A DNA stretch of 64,000 nt from JAJRTA01 sp965603125 (GCA_965603125.1 CBFDBU010000014.1:1-64000); one strand, 5' to 3'. Shown: positions 1 to 8,943, numbered from the stretch's first letter. The notes: generated by a model from the letters alone, not told the origin. Program-made: numbers and translations.

Positions 1-140
1 CCTGACAAGACCAGACTAATTACTACCGTATAGAGAATCAACAAGAGTTCGGCAATAAGCCCTAATCTTGACATTACCGGATCCGTCGCCGCAGATAGTA
101 ATCGCTTGACTTGATCCGAACGGTCGGCAACATTACCCTC

Positions 141-1292
141 ATGGAACGACCTCTATACTATGATTTTCGTGACGTACTGCGGGCACCGGTGAGAGCCTTT
201 TCGATCAGGAAAATCTCGGTTATGACGTTGTTCCTGTGTCTGGCGGTGGTGTCGTACGATGTCTTTACCTACATCGCACTGGCCATCGAGGGTGAAAACC
301 CCGGCTACGTCTGGTCCGTCTACGGCCTGTTCCCCTTCCTCGTGGTTTCCTTTGACAGCACTATGGCAGCGGTCATATTCGGTCTGGGAATTGTGCTGGC
401 CCAGCTTATGCTTATGATGGGTTTCTTTGCTGTGAGCGCGATCAATATCGAGGAAGTCCGCGGCCATTATTTCCTCACCTTCCCCGGCGCGGTCAGATTT
501 GCGTTCAAGCGTCTGTCGCAGATGTTCTATGCGGAGTTAGCTATTGCGCTGCTCATCGGTTTTGTGATACTCATGTTCTTCCTTTTGGGTCTTGTCACCC
601 GCATTCCGTTCGTAGGAGAGTGGTTATACGCGGTCTTCTTTGTGTTCCCCGGATTCTTCGTGGCTCTGCTAACTGTCTTCGTCATCCTGGTCTGGCAGGT
701 ATCGCTGATACTCCTTCCGGCGGTGGCCGCGGCGGAGCGACAGGGGGAATCGTTCGCCGCCATTCTGGAGACGTTCTCGACCATCATTCGCCAGCCGCTG
801 CGCTGGCTCGGATATACCGCCTACTCAGTGGTGGCGGCTAAGTTGTGCGGATTTGTCTATGCCTACTTCTGCTTTCGCGCCGTTGAGTTTATGACTCTCG
901 CCGCAGGTCTTGGTGGTGGGCGTGAGCGATTGACCGACCTGATCCGATCCGGCCTCTCCCATTTACCGGCCAACTCCGATCTTGTCAGGGCGACCTTCAA
1001 CATTTTCCCGGGACTTGACTGGTCGTTTTCAATCTACCGCTGGACGCGCGGCGGCGGGGACGAGGCAGTGGGCTACCTGATGGCTTTCATGCTGTTTCTT
1101 GTGTTTGCCTCGGTTATCGGCTACATGCTGGCGACCGTCGCCACTGCTCAGGCGCGGGGGTATGTCGTAATCCGTTACATCAAGGACACTTACCGGATAT
1201 CCGAGGAGGCCTCGCTCTTCTTCACCGACGAACCTGTCAACCCACCAATCGGGGAGGAGGGGGCAAGTGGTTTGGCCAAACAGCCCAACTGA
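141..1292 (+). CDS. Polytopic membrane protein, unknown function
   Basis: A 383-residue protein with about six or seven long hydrophobic segments (roughly residues 30-50, 80-105, 130-160, 170-200, 225-245 and 310-335) and a charged C-terminal tail ending in the cytoplasm-like sequence EEGASGLAKQPN. It looks like an inner-membrane protein. I do not recognise catalytic motifs or a transporter signature. The frame stays open upstream to a TTG at 111, but ATG 141 is preferred because the membrane topology begins soon after it. No strong Shine-Dalgarno sequence is visible. The 3' end overlaps the next gene by 26 bp, which suggests co-transcription with it and with panC. Confidence 0.75.
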   Translation: MERPLYYDFRDVLRAPVRAFSIRKISVMTLFLCLAVVSYDVFTYIALAIEGENPGYVWSVYGLFPFLVVSFDSTMAAVIFGLGIVLAQLMLMMGFFAVSAINIEEVRGHYFLTFPGAVRFAFKRLSQMFYAELAIALLIGFVILMFFLLGLVTRIPFVGEWLYAVFFVFPGFFVALLTVFVILVWQVSLILLPAVAAAERQGESFAAILETFSTIIRQPLRWLGYTAYSVVAAKLCGFVYAYFCFRAVEFMTLAAGLGGGRERLTDLIRSGLSHLPANSDLVRATFNIFPGLDWSFSIYRWTRGGGDEAVGYLMAFMLFLVFASVIGYMLATVATAQARGYVVIRYIKDTYRISEEASLFFTDEPVNPPIGEEGASGLAKQPN

Positions 1293-1911
1293 CGGCAGCC
1301 TGGTCGACAGGAAACTGAACCTGACCTACGATGTCCAGGCGGCAGCGCATTACAACCGATGCGGTGAACTGATTTCCAAAGCAGCCGAGGTCCGAGATTT
1401 CCTCTACGCTGCCCTGGAACTGAGGTTGTGCATAGAGCGACTTTGTTTCGAGTACCTAATACTGTTGACACACCGTAAGCGCTCACTGTCCAAAAAGGAG
1501 ATGAAGGCGTACATACCCAAGGAGATATTTGAGAGAGTGATGGCCGAGATGCCATTCTTTGAGCGTATGGTCGACTTCATCAACACGGTATTTAGGGTCG
1601 ACAATACAGGCTGGACTATGGTATTTCCAGACATAGCATGGTTACAGACTACGCATGGCAAGCTGGGAAATTACCTGCATCTTCAGAAGGAACCCAGGTC
1701 AGAGGACGAATGGCTGGTTTTCGTCGACTACGTACGGGAGTCCTGGCAAAAGCTCCGAAAATACGTAGAAACTCGAGCTTCTGTTTCTGATCTCAAGCCT
1801 CATGCTCAAGACATATTCGACAAGTATGTCAACGGCGAGATAACGAAAGAGCAGATGCAAAGAATGATAGAGCTATCCAACATACCCATCCATCTGTTGA
1901 ATCCCGAATAA
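1267..1911 (+). CDS. Hypothetical protein, low-GC, upstream of panC
   Basis: A 214-residue, mainly alpha-helical soluble protein starting with GTG 1267. A good ribosome site (GGGAGGAGG) lies just upstream, inside the preceding gene. No signal peptide or membrane segment is seen. The N-terminal part has a repeated helical look (RDFLYAALELRLCIERLCFE), as in HEPN-like or AbiV-like helical bundles, but no RxxxxH motif is certain. Codon use is visibly more AT-rich than in both neighbours. The TAATG junction with panC (TAA 1909-1911, ATG 1911) implies translational coupling. Function unknown. Confidence 0.7.
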   Translation: MVWPNSPTDGSLVDRKLNLTYDVQAAAHYNRCGELISKAAEVRDFLYAALELRLCIERLCFEYLILLTHRKRSLSKKEMKAYIPKEIFERVMAEMPFFERMVDFINTVFRVDNTGWTMVFPDIAWLQTTHGKLGNYLHLQKEPRSEDEWLVFVDYVRESWQKLRKYVETRASVSDLKPHAQDIFDKYVNGEITKEQMQRMIELSNIPIHLLNPE

Positions 1912-2756
1912 TGCAAACCATCCGCTCAATTAAGAGAATGCAGGCTCTGGCGCGGAAGATGGCGGCCGAGGGCAAAAAGACAAGCCTCGTGCCCACTATG
2001 GGGTATCTTCACGACGGCCACCTGTCGCTCATCAAGCGCGCCAAGAAGGCCGCCGATGTCGTCATTACGACGATTTTCGTCAATCCCGCCCAGTTCGCGC
2101 CCGATGAGGACCTGGCCAGGTACCCGCGTGAGGAGAAAGGGGACCTCCGAAAAATCCGGGCTGCCGGCGGTGATATAGTCTTTATCCCCAGGGTCGAGGA
2201 TATCTACCCGGGCGATTTCCAGACCTGGGTCAGTGTCGAGGAACTGACCCGCACCCTCGAGGGTGCGCATCGCCCCACGCACTTCCGGGGCGTCACGACT
2301 ATTGTCGCCAAGCTGTTTAATATCACCCGCCCCGACGTGGCTGTGTTCGGGATGAAGGACTTTCAGCAGGCGGCTGTACTGAGGCAGATGACACGCGACC
2401 TCGGCTACCCGGTCAAGATCATTATCGCACCGACGGTGCGCGAGAAGGACGGCCCGGCAATGTCGTCGCGCAACCGGTACTTCACAGCCGATCAACGAAT
2501 CGAGGCGCGGTGCCTCTACTATGCCCTTCGCACCGCCAGAGCTATGGTGAGAAGCGGCGTGCTGTCGGCAAAAAAGATCGAAAAGGAAATGCGCGCCGCC
2601 ATCAGGGCGACCTGCCCCACGGCCGAGATCGACTACGTTGCCTTCACGGATAGCGTCCGCCTGACGCCGGTGAAGATTATCCAATCAGGTACGATCTGCT
2701 CCCTGGCGGTGCATGTGCATGGGGTGCGACTGATTGACAATATGAAAATGCGCTGA
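1911..2756 (+). CDS. panC: Pantothenate synthetase
   Basis: Condenses pantoate with beta-alanine using ATP, the last step of pantothenate (vitamin B5, CoA precursor) synthesis, in the cytoplasm. The 281 residues match the family length. Visible motifs are the HIGH-like nucleotide-binding segment PTMGYLHDGH near residue 28, the NPAQF segment near residue 61, GMKDFQQ near residue 146, and the KMSKS-equivalent MSSRNRY near residue 183. ATG 1911 overlaps the stop of the preceding gene. panB and panD are not in the window. Confidence 0.96.
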   Translation: MQTIRSIKRMQALARKMAAEGKKTSLVPTMGYLHDGHLSLIKRAKKAADVVITTIFVNPAQFAPDEDLARYPREEKGDLRKIRAAGGDIVFIPRVEDIYPGDFQTWVSVEELTRTLEGAHRPTHFRGVTTIVAKLFNITRPDVAVFGMKDFQQAAVLRQMTRDLGYPVKIIIAPTVREKDGPAMSSRNRYFTADQRIEARCLYYALRTARAMVRSGVLSAKKIEKEMRAAIRATCPTAEIDYVAFTDSVRLTPVKIIQSGTICSLAVHVHGVRLIDNMKMR

Positions 2757-2822
2757 ACGTCCGGCGAGTGCCTTTCGCGCGGACAGTCTATAGAGGCCAG
2801 CAGCGAAAGAGGGTCCAGACCC

Positions 2823-3293
2823 TCAGGTTGCGTTTTGGTCTGGAGGGGGCTCTTCCTGGGGCGGGTTGAGGATTTCATCGGGGATTTGCACGCGCGGCGT
2901 GAAAACACCCAACCAACGCTGATACCATTTCCACTTCTTCTTTTCGACCTTCAGGAACTTCCTGATTCGTTTATCGCGCTGATGCGCGTCCGCATCGTAC
3001 TCCTCGATTTTCAGAAGAAGTATCTCCAGTGTCTCCCGTTTCTCCAGGGCGCAGCGTAGGGTGTCGTAATCCTTGAAGTTGAAAACGGTCTGGACAATCG
3101 GTTCAAAGAAGACCATCGTCTGGGCGCCGATGAAGTTCAGCGGCTTGACCGACTCCAGAAACAGGATGGCCGGCACCGCCATGCGTTTCTCGACAACTTT
3201 CCTGGCCACCTTCTCGAGCACGGCCTCTTCGGCGGCGGGAAGGGGCTTCTCTTCCGGGTCGGGCAGGTTCAGGTTGCTGCGGAACAGGCTCAT
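2823..3293 (-). CDS. Conserved hypothetical protein (third gene of a three-gene operon)
   Basis: A 156-residue protein with a charged N-terminus, a central semi-hydrophobic stretch (VPAILFLESVKPLNF, then GAQTMVFFEPIVQ) and a helical region rich in Glu and Lys ending in PPQEEPPPDQNAT. No signal peptide or catalytic motif is recognisable. The central segment could be membrane-associated. The start overlaps the stop of the upstream gene by 4 bp (3290-3293), so the two are translationally coupled. I do not recognise a function. Confidence 0.7.
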   Translation of the reverse strand: MSLFRSNLNLPDPEEKPLPAAEEAVLEKVARKVVEKRMAVPAILFLESVKPLNFIGAQTMVFFEPIVQTVFNFKDYDTLRCALEKRETLEILLLKIEEYDADAHQRDKRIRKFLKVEKKKWKWYQRWLGVFTPRVQIPDEILNPPQEEPPPDQNAT

Positions 3294-3835
3294 GCGGTCT
3301 TATCCTCCGCACCTGGCGGGGATGATGTCTCAGTAGCGCCGATACGGGCCTTTACGAAAGCGGTGACCGCCTCGCCGTTGCCTGAGAACATCAGGTAGAT
3401 GCCCCGAAAGTTCTCCAGCCGCGAAGGATGCGGAAAAGGCGAGAGCAGTATCCCGTTTCGGTCGGGGTAGCAACTGCGATACTGCGACCACTTCTTCACC
3501 AGCGTCTGCGTGGTGGTTTTTATCGTGATCCCCTGGTGAGACAGGCGATAGCCGGTGGGGAAATAGAACTTGGCCAGAGAAGCCAGCAGTACCACCAGGG
3601 CGAGGATGGCGAAGAGCCGGGAGTTCGTTGAATAGAACACCGCCGCCGTGACCACGAATATGAAGATCGTGACCAGCACCGATATCAACGGCCGCCGCCG
3701 TACCGGGTGGCAGGACCATTCAAGCGTCTCACCCTCGGCGTTGGTGGTCTCCTCAGTGGACGGCTCCCCGCGAGCCTCGGCGTCACTGATCGGAACATTG
3801 TGATCCCGGTCGTGGTCGGTCACATTATCCCTCAT
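3290..3835 (-). CDS. Two-TM membrane protein with PH-like C-terminal domain
   Basis: 181 residues. An acidic N-terminal cytosolic segment is followed by two adjacent membrane helices (about 50-70 and 72-92: LISVLVTIFIFVVTAAVFY and LFAILALVVLLASLAKF). Then comes a beta-rich stretch of about 85 residues (YRLSHQGITIKTTTQTLVKKW) typical of bacterial PH-like (YcxB/YdbS-type) domains. Substrate unknown. It overlaps genes on both sides by 4 bp, consistent with one operon of three small genes. Confidence 0.7.
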   Translation of the reverse strand: MRDNVTDHDRDHNVPISDAEARGEPSTEETTNAEGETLEWSCHPVRRRPLISVLVTIFIFVVTAAVFYSTNSRLFAILALVVLLASLAKFYFPTGYRLSHQGITIKTTTQTLVKKWSQYRSCYPDRNGILLSPFPHPSRLENFRGIYLMFSGNGEAVTAFVKARIGATETSSPPGAEDKTA

Positions 3836-4038
3836 TCCTCATCGGGAGTACGGTAACGCTCCTTCTTTACTTTCTCCATCCAGTCGATGAGTTCCTGCGG
3901 CTCGATCAGTTTCTTGTCGATCAGCAGTCGAACCAGGGCCTCCTGAGCGAGGTTGTTGGAGAGGGCCAATTCCTCGTAGGTGATATCCCTCTCCTTGCCG
4001 TCAATAACCATCCTGAGGGCGGGTTTGCCGTCTGCCAT
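3832..4038 (-). CDS. Small hypothetical protein (68 aa)
   Basis: First gene of the small minus-strand operon. It encodes 68 residues with high Glu/Lys content and a short winged-helix or coil-like pattern (LSNNLAQEALVRLLIDKKLI, then EPQELIDWMEKVKKERY). GGAG lies about 10 bases before the ATG. Its stop overlaps the next start by 4 bp. No function recognised; it may act with the two downstream products. Confidence 0.65.
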   Translation of the reverse strand: MADGKPALRMVIDGKERDITYEELALSNNLAQEALVRLLIDKKLIEPQELIDWMEKVKKERYRTPDEE

Positions 4039-4126
4039 AATGTAGCACTCCGTTACTGCGGTGAACCGTTATCCTGTCGCTGAATATACTGAATCGAGCG
4101 TCAAAAGCCAAGCGACTCGCGGTCGT

Positions 4127-5923
4127 TTACTCGCTCTCCGGCTCAGCGGCGATGTCCTCCGGCCCGAGGATTACCGCCTGCCCCGACTCGATTCGATAGA
4201 GCGGCAACTCGATGTTTTCCCGGTATTTGCCGAATGTCACCTTTCCCCCCGCGCCCTGCCAACTGTCGACTTTCTGCAGGGCGGGGGTAAGTCTCTCGCG
4301 GGAGAAACCGTCGGCGATTCCGGCCCGGGTTACGAGGCGGACGCAGTCATACCCAAGACAGGCCAGCCGGGGCGGCTGCTCTCCGTAACGGGCATCGTAA
4401 GCGGCTGAAAAGCTGACATACTCATCGGAGTAACTACCGGTCAGAAAGGGTGACGGAAAAACAGCGCCTCTGGTGACGTCGTCGCCCAACCTATAGACGG
4501 CGTCGTCGGCCCATCCGTCGGAACCGAGATAGAATCCCGTGAGTTTGTAGAAGTGTATCTGCGGTAGCAACAATCGCAACTGTTTCGGCGAGCCGGGGAG
4601 GAACAGGCAGTCGACGAAAACCGGGATTCCGTCGGGGTCAAGAGTATCGCCATCGGCATTCACAAAGAAGATCGAATCCGGCGGCAAGCCCCATATCATA
4701 GCCTTCAGGTCCCGGATATAGGGGCCGAAATCCTTGTCGCGTGAGCGGTAGTATTCGGCGCCGACGACCGTTCCGCCCAGTTGCTCGAACCGCTCCGAGA
4801 ACGCGCGCGCCATTTGAAGGTGATCGTGGCTGGTCGATGTTATGACGGCTGCCGAGTCGGCACCGAGGCTGTCAATGGCGTACTGGGCCATCCTCGTTCC
4901 CTGCAGTTCGATGTTCGGTGAAAGCTGAAACGACGTGTTCGACAGAGCCGTGAGTCCCGCCTGCGTGGCCGCCGGAACGATCAGGGGCAGTGAGGCGCAT
5001 GAGAGCGCCGCCGCGGCCACCGCCGCTTCTTCGCTCGTCAGGGGACCTATGGCGGCGTGAATGTCGGGCTGTTGAGACAGCTCGGTGACAATCCGGGCTG
5101 CGTTGACAGGATCACCCCTGGTGTCGCACGGCACCAGGTTCACTCGGCCGTTTGACTCCCGACGGTACATCTCGGCGGCAATGATCGCCCCGTTGTAAAT
5201 GTCATCAGCCCATGAGTGCATCTCCCCGCTGAAGGGAAGCACCAGGGCGATTCCCAGTTCACTGCTGCTGTACCGGGAGGTAACTTTGGAAGCCACCGAA
5301 GCGTCGACGCGTTCCCCACACAGCGAGAGGAGTTTGTTGGCCGAACGAATCTTTCCCCTGGCAACATACGCCTCAGCGATGACTCTCACCAATCGGCATT
5401 TCCTGTCACCGGAAAAGCCCTTGAAATCGGCCGGCCCGATGTCTATTGAAGAGGCGCTCTTGAGGGCCGCCTCTAATGACGCCATCAGCAACGCATCGAG
5501 ACGTTTGTCAAGCGACAACCGGTACGATTCGATATAGCTGGACACGGCCGGACTCACACTCGCGCGCCGGTAGTTGGCGTTTCCCAGGAAAAAATGGGCG
5601 TAGGGCACTTCCGGAGAGTGGGGGAAATGCGTTATGAAGTAAGAGAATCCAGCGATAGCCTCGGAATACTCACCGAGGTAATAGTGGGCCTTGGCGCGAT
5701 GGAAGACGAAGACATCGAGGTTTTTGGAGTTCGCGTAGCGTCCCTCAAGCTGCCGGAAAACCTGCAAAGCCCGGAACCAATCCCCCTCGCGGGCGAGTCG
5801 GCGACCCTTGGCATACAGCGATACGACCTCGCCGGCGTCATCGATGACCTGGGCGAGGCAGATCGTAGACGACAGGATCGCGATGAGACAAGCTACGAAT
5901 ATCCTGCCGAGGCGCGGACGCAT
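4127..5923 (-). CDS. TPR plus periplasmic ligand-binding (LivK/LpoA-like) protein
   Basis: 598 residues with a signal peptide (residues 1-25, ending ICLAQ). An N-terminal helical region of tetratricopeptide type follows (about 30-210; FVFHRAKAHYYLGEYSEAI). A type-1 periplasmic-binding fold occupies about 225-590 (GIALVLPFSGEM, YNGAIIAAEMY, IGPLTSEEA, LIVPAATQ). This layout of TPR-like repeats before a LivK-like domain resembles the penicillin-binding-protein activator LpoA, but amino-acid or peptide binding is equally possible. The start codon overlaps the end of the DUF151 gene by 1 bp, placing it at the 3' end of the pth-rpsF-rplI operon. Confidence 0.82.
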   Translation of the reverse strand: MRPRLGRIFVACLIAILSSTICLAQVIDDAGEVVSLYAKGRRLAREGDWFRALQVFRQLEGRYANSKNLDVFVFHRAKAHYYLGEYSEAIAGFSYFITHFPHSPEVPYAHFFLGNANYRRASVSPAVSSYIESYRLSLDKRLDALLMASLEAALKSASSIDIGPADFKGFSGDRKCRLVRVIAEAYVARGKIRSANKLLSLCGERVDASVASKVTSRYSSSELGIALVLPFSGEMHSWADDIYNGAIIAAEMYRRESNGRVNLVPCDTRGDPVNAARIVTELSQQPDIHAAIGPLTSEEAAVAAAALSCASLPLIVPAATQAGLTALSNTSFQLSPNIELQGTRMAQYAIDSLGADSAAVITSTSHDHLQMARAFSERFEQLGGTVVGAEYYRSRDKDFGPYIRDLKAMIWGLPPDSIFFVNADGDTLDPDGIPVFVDCLFLPGSPKQLRLLLPQIHFYKLTGFYLGSDGWADDAVYRLGDDVTRGAVFPSPFLTGSYSDEYVSFSAAYDARYGEQPPRLACLGYDCVRLVTRAGIADGFSRERLTPALQKVDSWQGAGGKVTFGKYRENIELPLYRIESGQAVILGPEDIAAEPESE

Positions 5924-6420
5924 CAGAGCTGATACTTCCCAAAATCTTCAGGGTTGATCCGTTTGAGCCGGTCACGGAGCGACTCGCGATCGGTGGGCAT
6001 GGGAGGAGTCTCGGGCGACTCGCTGGTCTCACCAAGGTGGAAGAGTCCCTCATTGACGTATATCTTTGCCCCGACCTTCAACGCCACCGCGATGGAGTCC
6101 GACGGGCGGGCGTCAATCTCGTATTTTTCCCCGTCGCAACTGAGATGGATCACGGCGTAGAACGTCTGGTCCTTCAACTCAGTAACCTCCACCCGATCCA
6201 CCCGTGCCTTCAGGGTACCGATCACCTGCTTGATCAGATCGTAGGTCATGGGGCGTTTGGGGGAGACTCCGGAAAGCTCCATCGCAATCCCCCAGGCTTC
6301 GGCATGACCGATCCAGATCGGGAGAACCTTGTCAAGCCCGACCGGCGACAGAATCACGACCGGCGAGTTGGTCGTCATATCGAGCGCCAGGCCCTCAACT
6401 TTGGCTTCAAGCATCTGCAT
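5923..6420 (-). CDS. Bifunctional-nuclease (BFN/DUF151) domain protein
   Basis: 165 residues matching the DUF151/BFN family: VVILSPVGLDKVLPIWIGHAEA near residues 21-42 followed by a MELSGVSPKRPMTYDLI segment, and the DARPSDSIAVAL motif near residue 106 that is diagnostic of the family. Plant and Thermotoga members have been described as nucleases, but the cellular role in most bacteria is undefined. It sits between rplI and the ligand-binding protein and is probably cytoplasmic. The tail after about residue 135 (PETPPMPTDRESLRDRL) is lineage-specific. Confidence 0.88.
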   Translation of the reverse strand: MQMLEAKVEGLALDMTTNSPVVILSPVGLDKVLPIWIGHAEAWGIAMELSGVSPKRPMTYDLIKQVIGTLKARVDRVEVTELKDQTFYAVIHLSCDGEKYEIDARPSDSIAVALKVGAKIYVNEGLFHLGETSESPETPPMPTDRESLRDRLKRINPEDFGKYQL

Positions 6421-6423
6421 AAG

Positions 6424-6870
6424 CTACGACTTCTTGACTACCCACAATTTCAGGTCGGCCGTGACGTCTTTGTCGATCTTGATCGGGATGGTGTAGACGC
6501 CCAGTACCTTGATCGGGCTCTCCAACTGGACGGCGCCCTTGGCAACCGCTACTCCCTCATCGGCCAGGAGACCAACGATATCGTGAACCGTGACCGACCC
6601 GAAGACTTTGTCCTCCTCACCGACCAGCACCTCGGCCGAGAGCGAGAGCTTCTCTATCCTCTCCTTGACAACCTCCGCCTCGCGACGAGCTTTCCGTTCT
6701 CTGGTTTCCTTCTGCCTGGTTACCTCGTCGATCGCCTTGAGGTTTGCCTTCGTGGCCGGAATGGCCAGGTTGCGGGGGAACAGGTAGTTGCGGCCGTACC
6801 CGGCCTTTACTTCAACCGTCTGTCCGGCAAGTCCGATATCCGGCACATCCTCTCTTAATATCACCTTCAT
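6424..6870 (-). CDS. rplI: 50S ribosomal protein L9
   Basis: 148 residues, standard for bacterial L9, which binds 23S rRNA near the L1 stalk. The N-terminal rRNA-binding motif (MKVILREDVPDIGLAGQ, then GYGRNYLFPRNLA) and the long connecting helix leading to the C-terminal domain are visible. ATG 6870 is chosen because the family begins MKVIL and GGAAAGGA stands 6 bases upstream. An upstream in-frame ATG at 6897 would add nine residues foreign to the family. Confidence 0.97.
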   Translation of the reverse strand: MKVILREDVPDIGLAGQTVEVKAGYGRNYLFPRNLAIPATKANLKAIDEVTRQKETRERKARREAEVVKERIEKLSLSAEVLVGEEDKVFGSVTVHDIVGLLADEGVAVAKGAVQLESPIKVLGVYTIPIKIDKDVTADLKLWVVKKS

Positions 6871-6907
6871 TGTATGTCCTTTCCAGCCTGTTGGCAACTA
6901 CTATATG

Positions 6908-7942
6908 TCAAACCGCCTGGGCCGCCGGCCGGTTTCGCCAGTCGGCAAAACTGTCGACAAACCCCAGCAGAGCGGTCACAAAAAACCCTATCAGATGCGT
7001 CAAGAACAGAAGCACATAAAACAGTATCTTTACCGGGGCCGAGAATCTCAGTTTGCAGAGGTAGTACTCCAACAGCGTCAGCCCGGCCAGGCAGTAGAAG
7101 ACTGACAAACCGACCAGCACGTTGTCGGCTGCTACTCTCGCCGTCTCGTTGCCGACCAGACGCGCCAGGATAGTGACGACCAGTACCGGAGTCACGGCAA
7201 AGGGCACTCGCCAACGTGTAAAAGGCACCGTGCATGCAAGGGCCGGGTCCTGGCGGTCGGCATAGCGAACGAACAGAAGGTAGCCCAGGCTGAACTGGAA
7301 AACGGCGCCCATGACTGTCAGGGCCGGCATGATGCGCATAAAGATCTCGCCCAGTTTTCGCGTCTGATCCAGACTGCTGCCCGCGGCCTCCTGGCTGTAT
7401 CCCAGCGAGAGCAGCATCTGCCTGAGATCAGCCATCGCCGTATCCAGCACCTCCGGTGCGGCCGCGGTCAACTCCGACCACAGCGAAAAATACTGCGCCG
7501 AGAAGAAGGCCGCCACCACCACCGCGCCCAGAATGTACACGCGAACAGGTTTCCATCGCCGGACCGTCAGCCGACCGCAAAGGATCGAGCCGACCAGGAT
7601 CATGCCGCAACCCAGGAGCATTGACTGGACGGCAATCCCACCGGATGACACCAGACCAACAACAACCGCCGACGCCGCGCTACTCCAGAGTAGCCCCGTG
7701 CGATTGCTGAAAGCCAGCCGGGCCAGACCGTAGTACAGGTAGATCGTCAGAAGATAGACGCCAGCCGCCGCTGTCAGGGCAGTAAGACCGCGTGTACCGC
7801 CGGTTGCCTGTCCGAACATGAGCACCATGCAGACCGGCAGCGCAACGACCGTTACATAACTCTGCAAGTCGCGTCTTGGGGCCGGGCCCTGAGCGCTGCT
7901 GACACCTGGCGGCACTTTGTCAACGGAAGGATTCACTTGCAA
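6908..7942 (-). CDS. DUF2232 (YybS-like) polytopic membrane protein
   Basis: 344 residues with about eight hydrophobic segments. The C-terminal part (MGAVFQFSLGYLLFVRYADR, then LTHLIGFFVTALLGFVDSFADWR) matches the DUF2232/YybS family, regularly found between rpsR and rplI in several phyla. Function unknown; an inner-membrane role is certain from composition. Its 5' end overlaps rpsR by 23 bp in another frame, so expression is probably coupled to the ribosomal genes. Confidence 0.85.
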   Translation of the reverse strand: MQVNPSVDKVPPGVSSAQGPAPRRDLQSYVTVVALPVCMVLMFGQATGGTRGLTALTAAAGVYLLTIYLYYGLARLAFSNRTGLLWSSAASAVVVGLVSSGGIAVQSMLLGCGMILVGSILCGRLTVRRWKPVRVYILGAVVVAAFFSAQYFSLWSELTAAAPEVLDTAMADLRQMLLSLGYSQEAAGSSLDQTRKLGEIFMRIMPALTVMGAVFQFSLGYLLFVRYADRQDPALACTVPFTRWRVPFAVTPVLVVTILARLVGNETARVAADNVLVGLSVFYCLAGLTLLEYYLCKLRFSAPVKILFYVLLFLTHLIGFFVTALLGFVDSFADWRNRPAAQAV

Positions 7943-8153
7943 AGGCCATGATTGCCATGACCCGCGCCCTCTTGATGGCTCTGGTCAGTTTCCGTTGATG
8001 TTTGGCACAGTTGCCGGAAACCCGGCGGGGGATCATCTTGCCCCGCTCATTGACGAACCGGCGCAGAAGACGGTCGTTTTTATAGTCCACGTAGTCGATC
8101 TTGTTCTCACAGAAGCGACATATCTTTCTTCTTCTTATCCTCATTTCAGCCAT
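7920..8153 (-). CDS. rpsR: 30S ribosomal protein S18
   Basis: 77 residues, full length for S18, which binds the 30S platform with S6. It is the zinc-binding (C+) form: C12-x2-C15 (ICRFC) and C49-x2-H52 (NCAKHQ), with the basic helix KLTRAIKRARVMA at the C-terminus. It lies directly downstream of rpsF, the usual order. Confidence 0.97.
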   Translation of the reverse strand: MAEMRIRRRKICRFCENKIDYVDYKNDRLLRRFVNERGKMIPRRVSGNCAKHQRKLTRAIKRARVMAIMAFASESFR

Positions 8154-8229
8154 AACGTCTGTTCCTGTTTCGATTGTGTATTTGACTTTGTTGTTACGGG
8201 AGTTGTCATGCCAACCACCTGCAATCCGT

Positions 8230-8874
8230 CTACAGTTCCTCGTCTTCCGGATAATTCTCGGGGGGCTTAGCCGGTTCCGGCGCCGGTTCCACTTCGGGTT
8301 CGGGCGCGGTCACTTTTGTTTCTTCGGCCGCGACGGCGTCGGTCGCAGTTTCTCTCTGTGGCTCCGGTTCGACAGGTGCCTTGGTGTCCCGGCTGGTGTC
8401 AGCCACCGGTGGTTTGGTTTCAGCCGGGGTCTCCGTCTCTTGTTCGTCTGCCGTCTCTGTTTTTTCCGGAACGCGAGGCGTCGTTTCGCGCCTGCCGAAC
8501 GGCCGGTCGGGCCTTCCCGCCCTCGGAGTTCGAGGGGCCGGCCTGGCCCGTTCTTCCACTTCTCTCGGCTCCTTCAGGCGTTCCAGATCGCCCTCGAAGA
8601 CGATGGTCAGATTGCGAAGGTATGCTTCGCCGAGGCGAAAATGTCGCTCGAGAGACGTCAACAGTTCAGCGGGAGCCTTGAAAACGAGCGTGGCATAGTA
8701 GCCCTGGGTCAGGCCGTCAATAGCGTAGGCCATGTGCCGGGTGCCCATGCGGTTCTCATGGACGACCTCTCCGCCCCGGTTGGCGATGAGATCCGTCACA
8801 TCCTTGACCTGGCGGTCAATGGAGGCGTCGTCTGTTTGGGGGTTAATGATGAAAGTCGTCTCGTAAAGTCGCAT
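8230..8874 (-). CDS. rpsF: 30S ribosomal protein S6 with long acidic/proline tail
   Basis: The first ~95 residues are a normal S6 ferredoxin-like fold (MRLYETTFIINP, GTRHMAYAIDGLTQGYYATLVF, LERHFRLGEAYLRNL). The protein then continues to 214 residues through a low-complexity tail: first Arg/Pro-rich, then Thr/Glu/Pro-rich (ETETPAETKPPVADT), ending PPENYPEDEEL. Typical S6 is 95-140 residues. S6 is known in E. coli for post-translational C-terminal glutamylation, and a Glu-rich tail fits that tendency. The tail is single-frame with no stop and is likely real. Confidence 0.95.
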   Translation of the reverse strand: MRLYETTFIINPQTDDASIDRQVKDVTDLIANRGGEVVHENRMGTRHMAYAIDGLTQGYYATLVFKAPAELLTSLERHFRLGEAYLRNLTIVFEGDLERLKEPREVEERARPAPRTPRAGRPDRPFGRRETTPRVPEKTETADEQETETPAETKPPVADTSRDTKAPVEPEPQRETATDAVAAEETKVTAPEPEVEPAPEPAKPPENYPEDEEL

Positions 8875-8943
8875 CAGGTATCCTCCCTGTGGACGTTGGT
8901 TAAAGGTTCTAACGGCTTAGCTTCAGGATATCCGGGTTGTAAG

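Noticed and set aside
68..97. TTGACA 74 bases before the first gene as a promoter
   Set aside because: No acceptable -10 at 16-18 bases; too weak to list.
6037..6858. 273-codon plus-strand frame over rplI and the DUF151 gene
   Set aside because: Shadow frame opposite two clear genes; no domain and no start signal.
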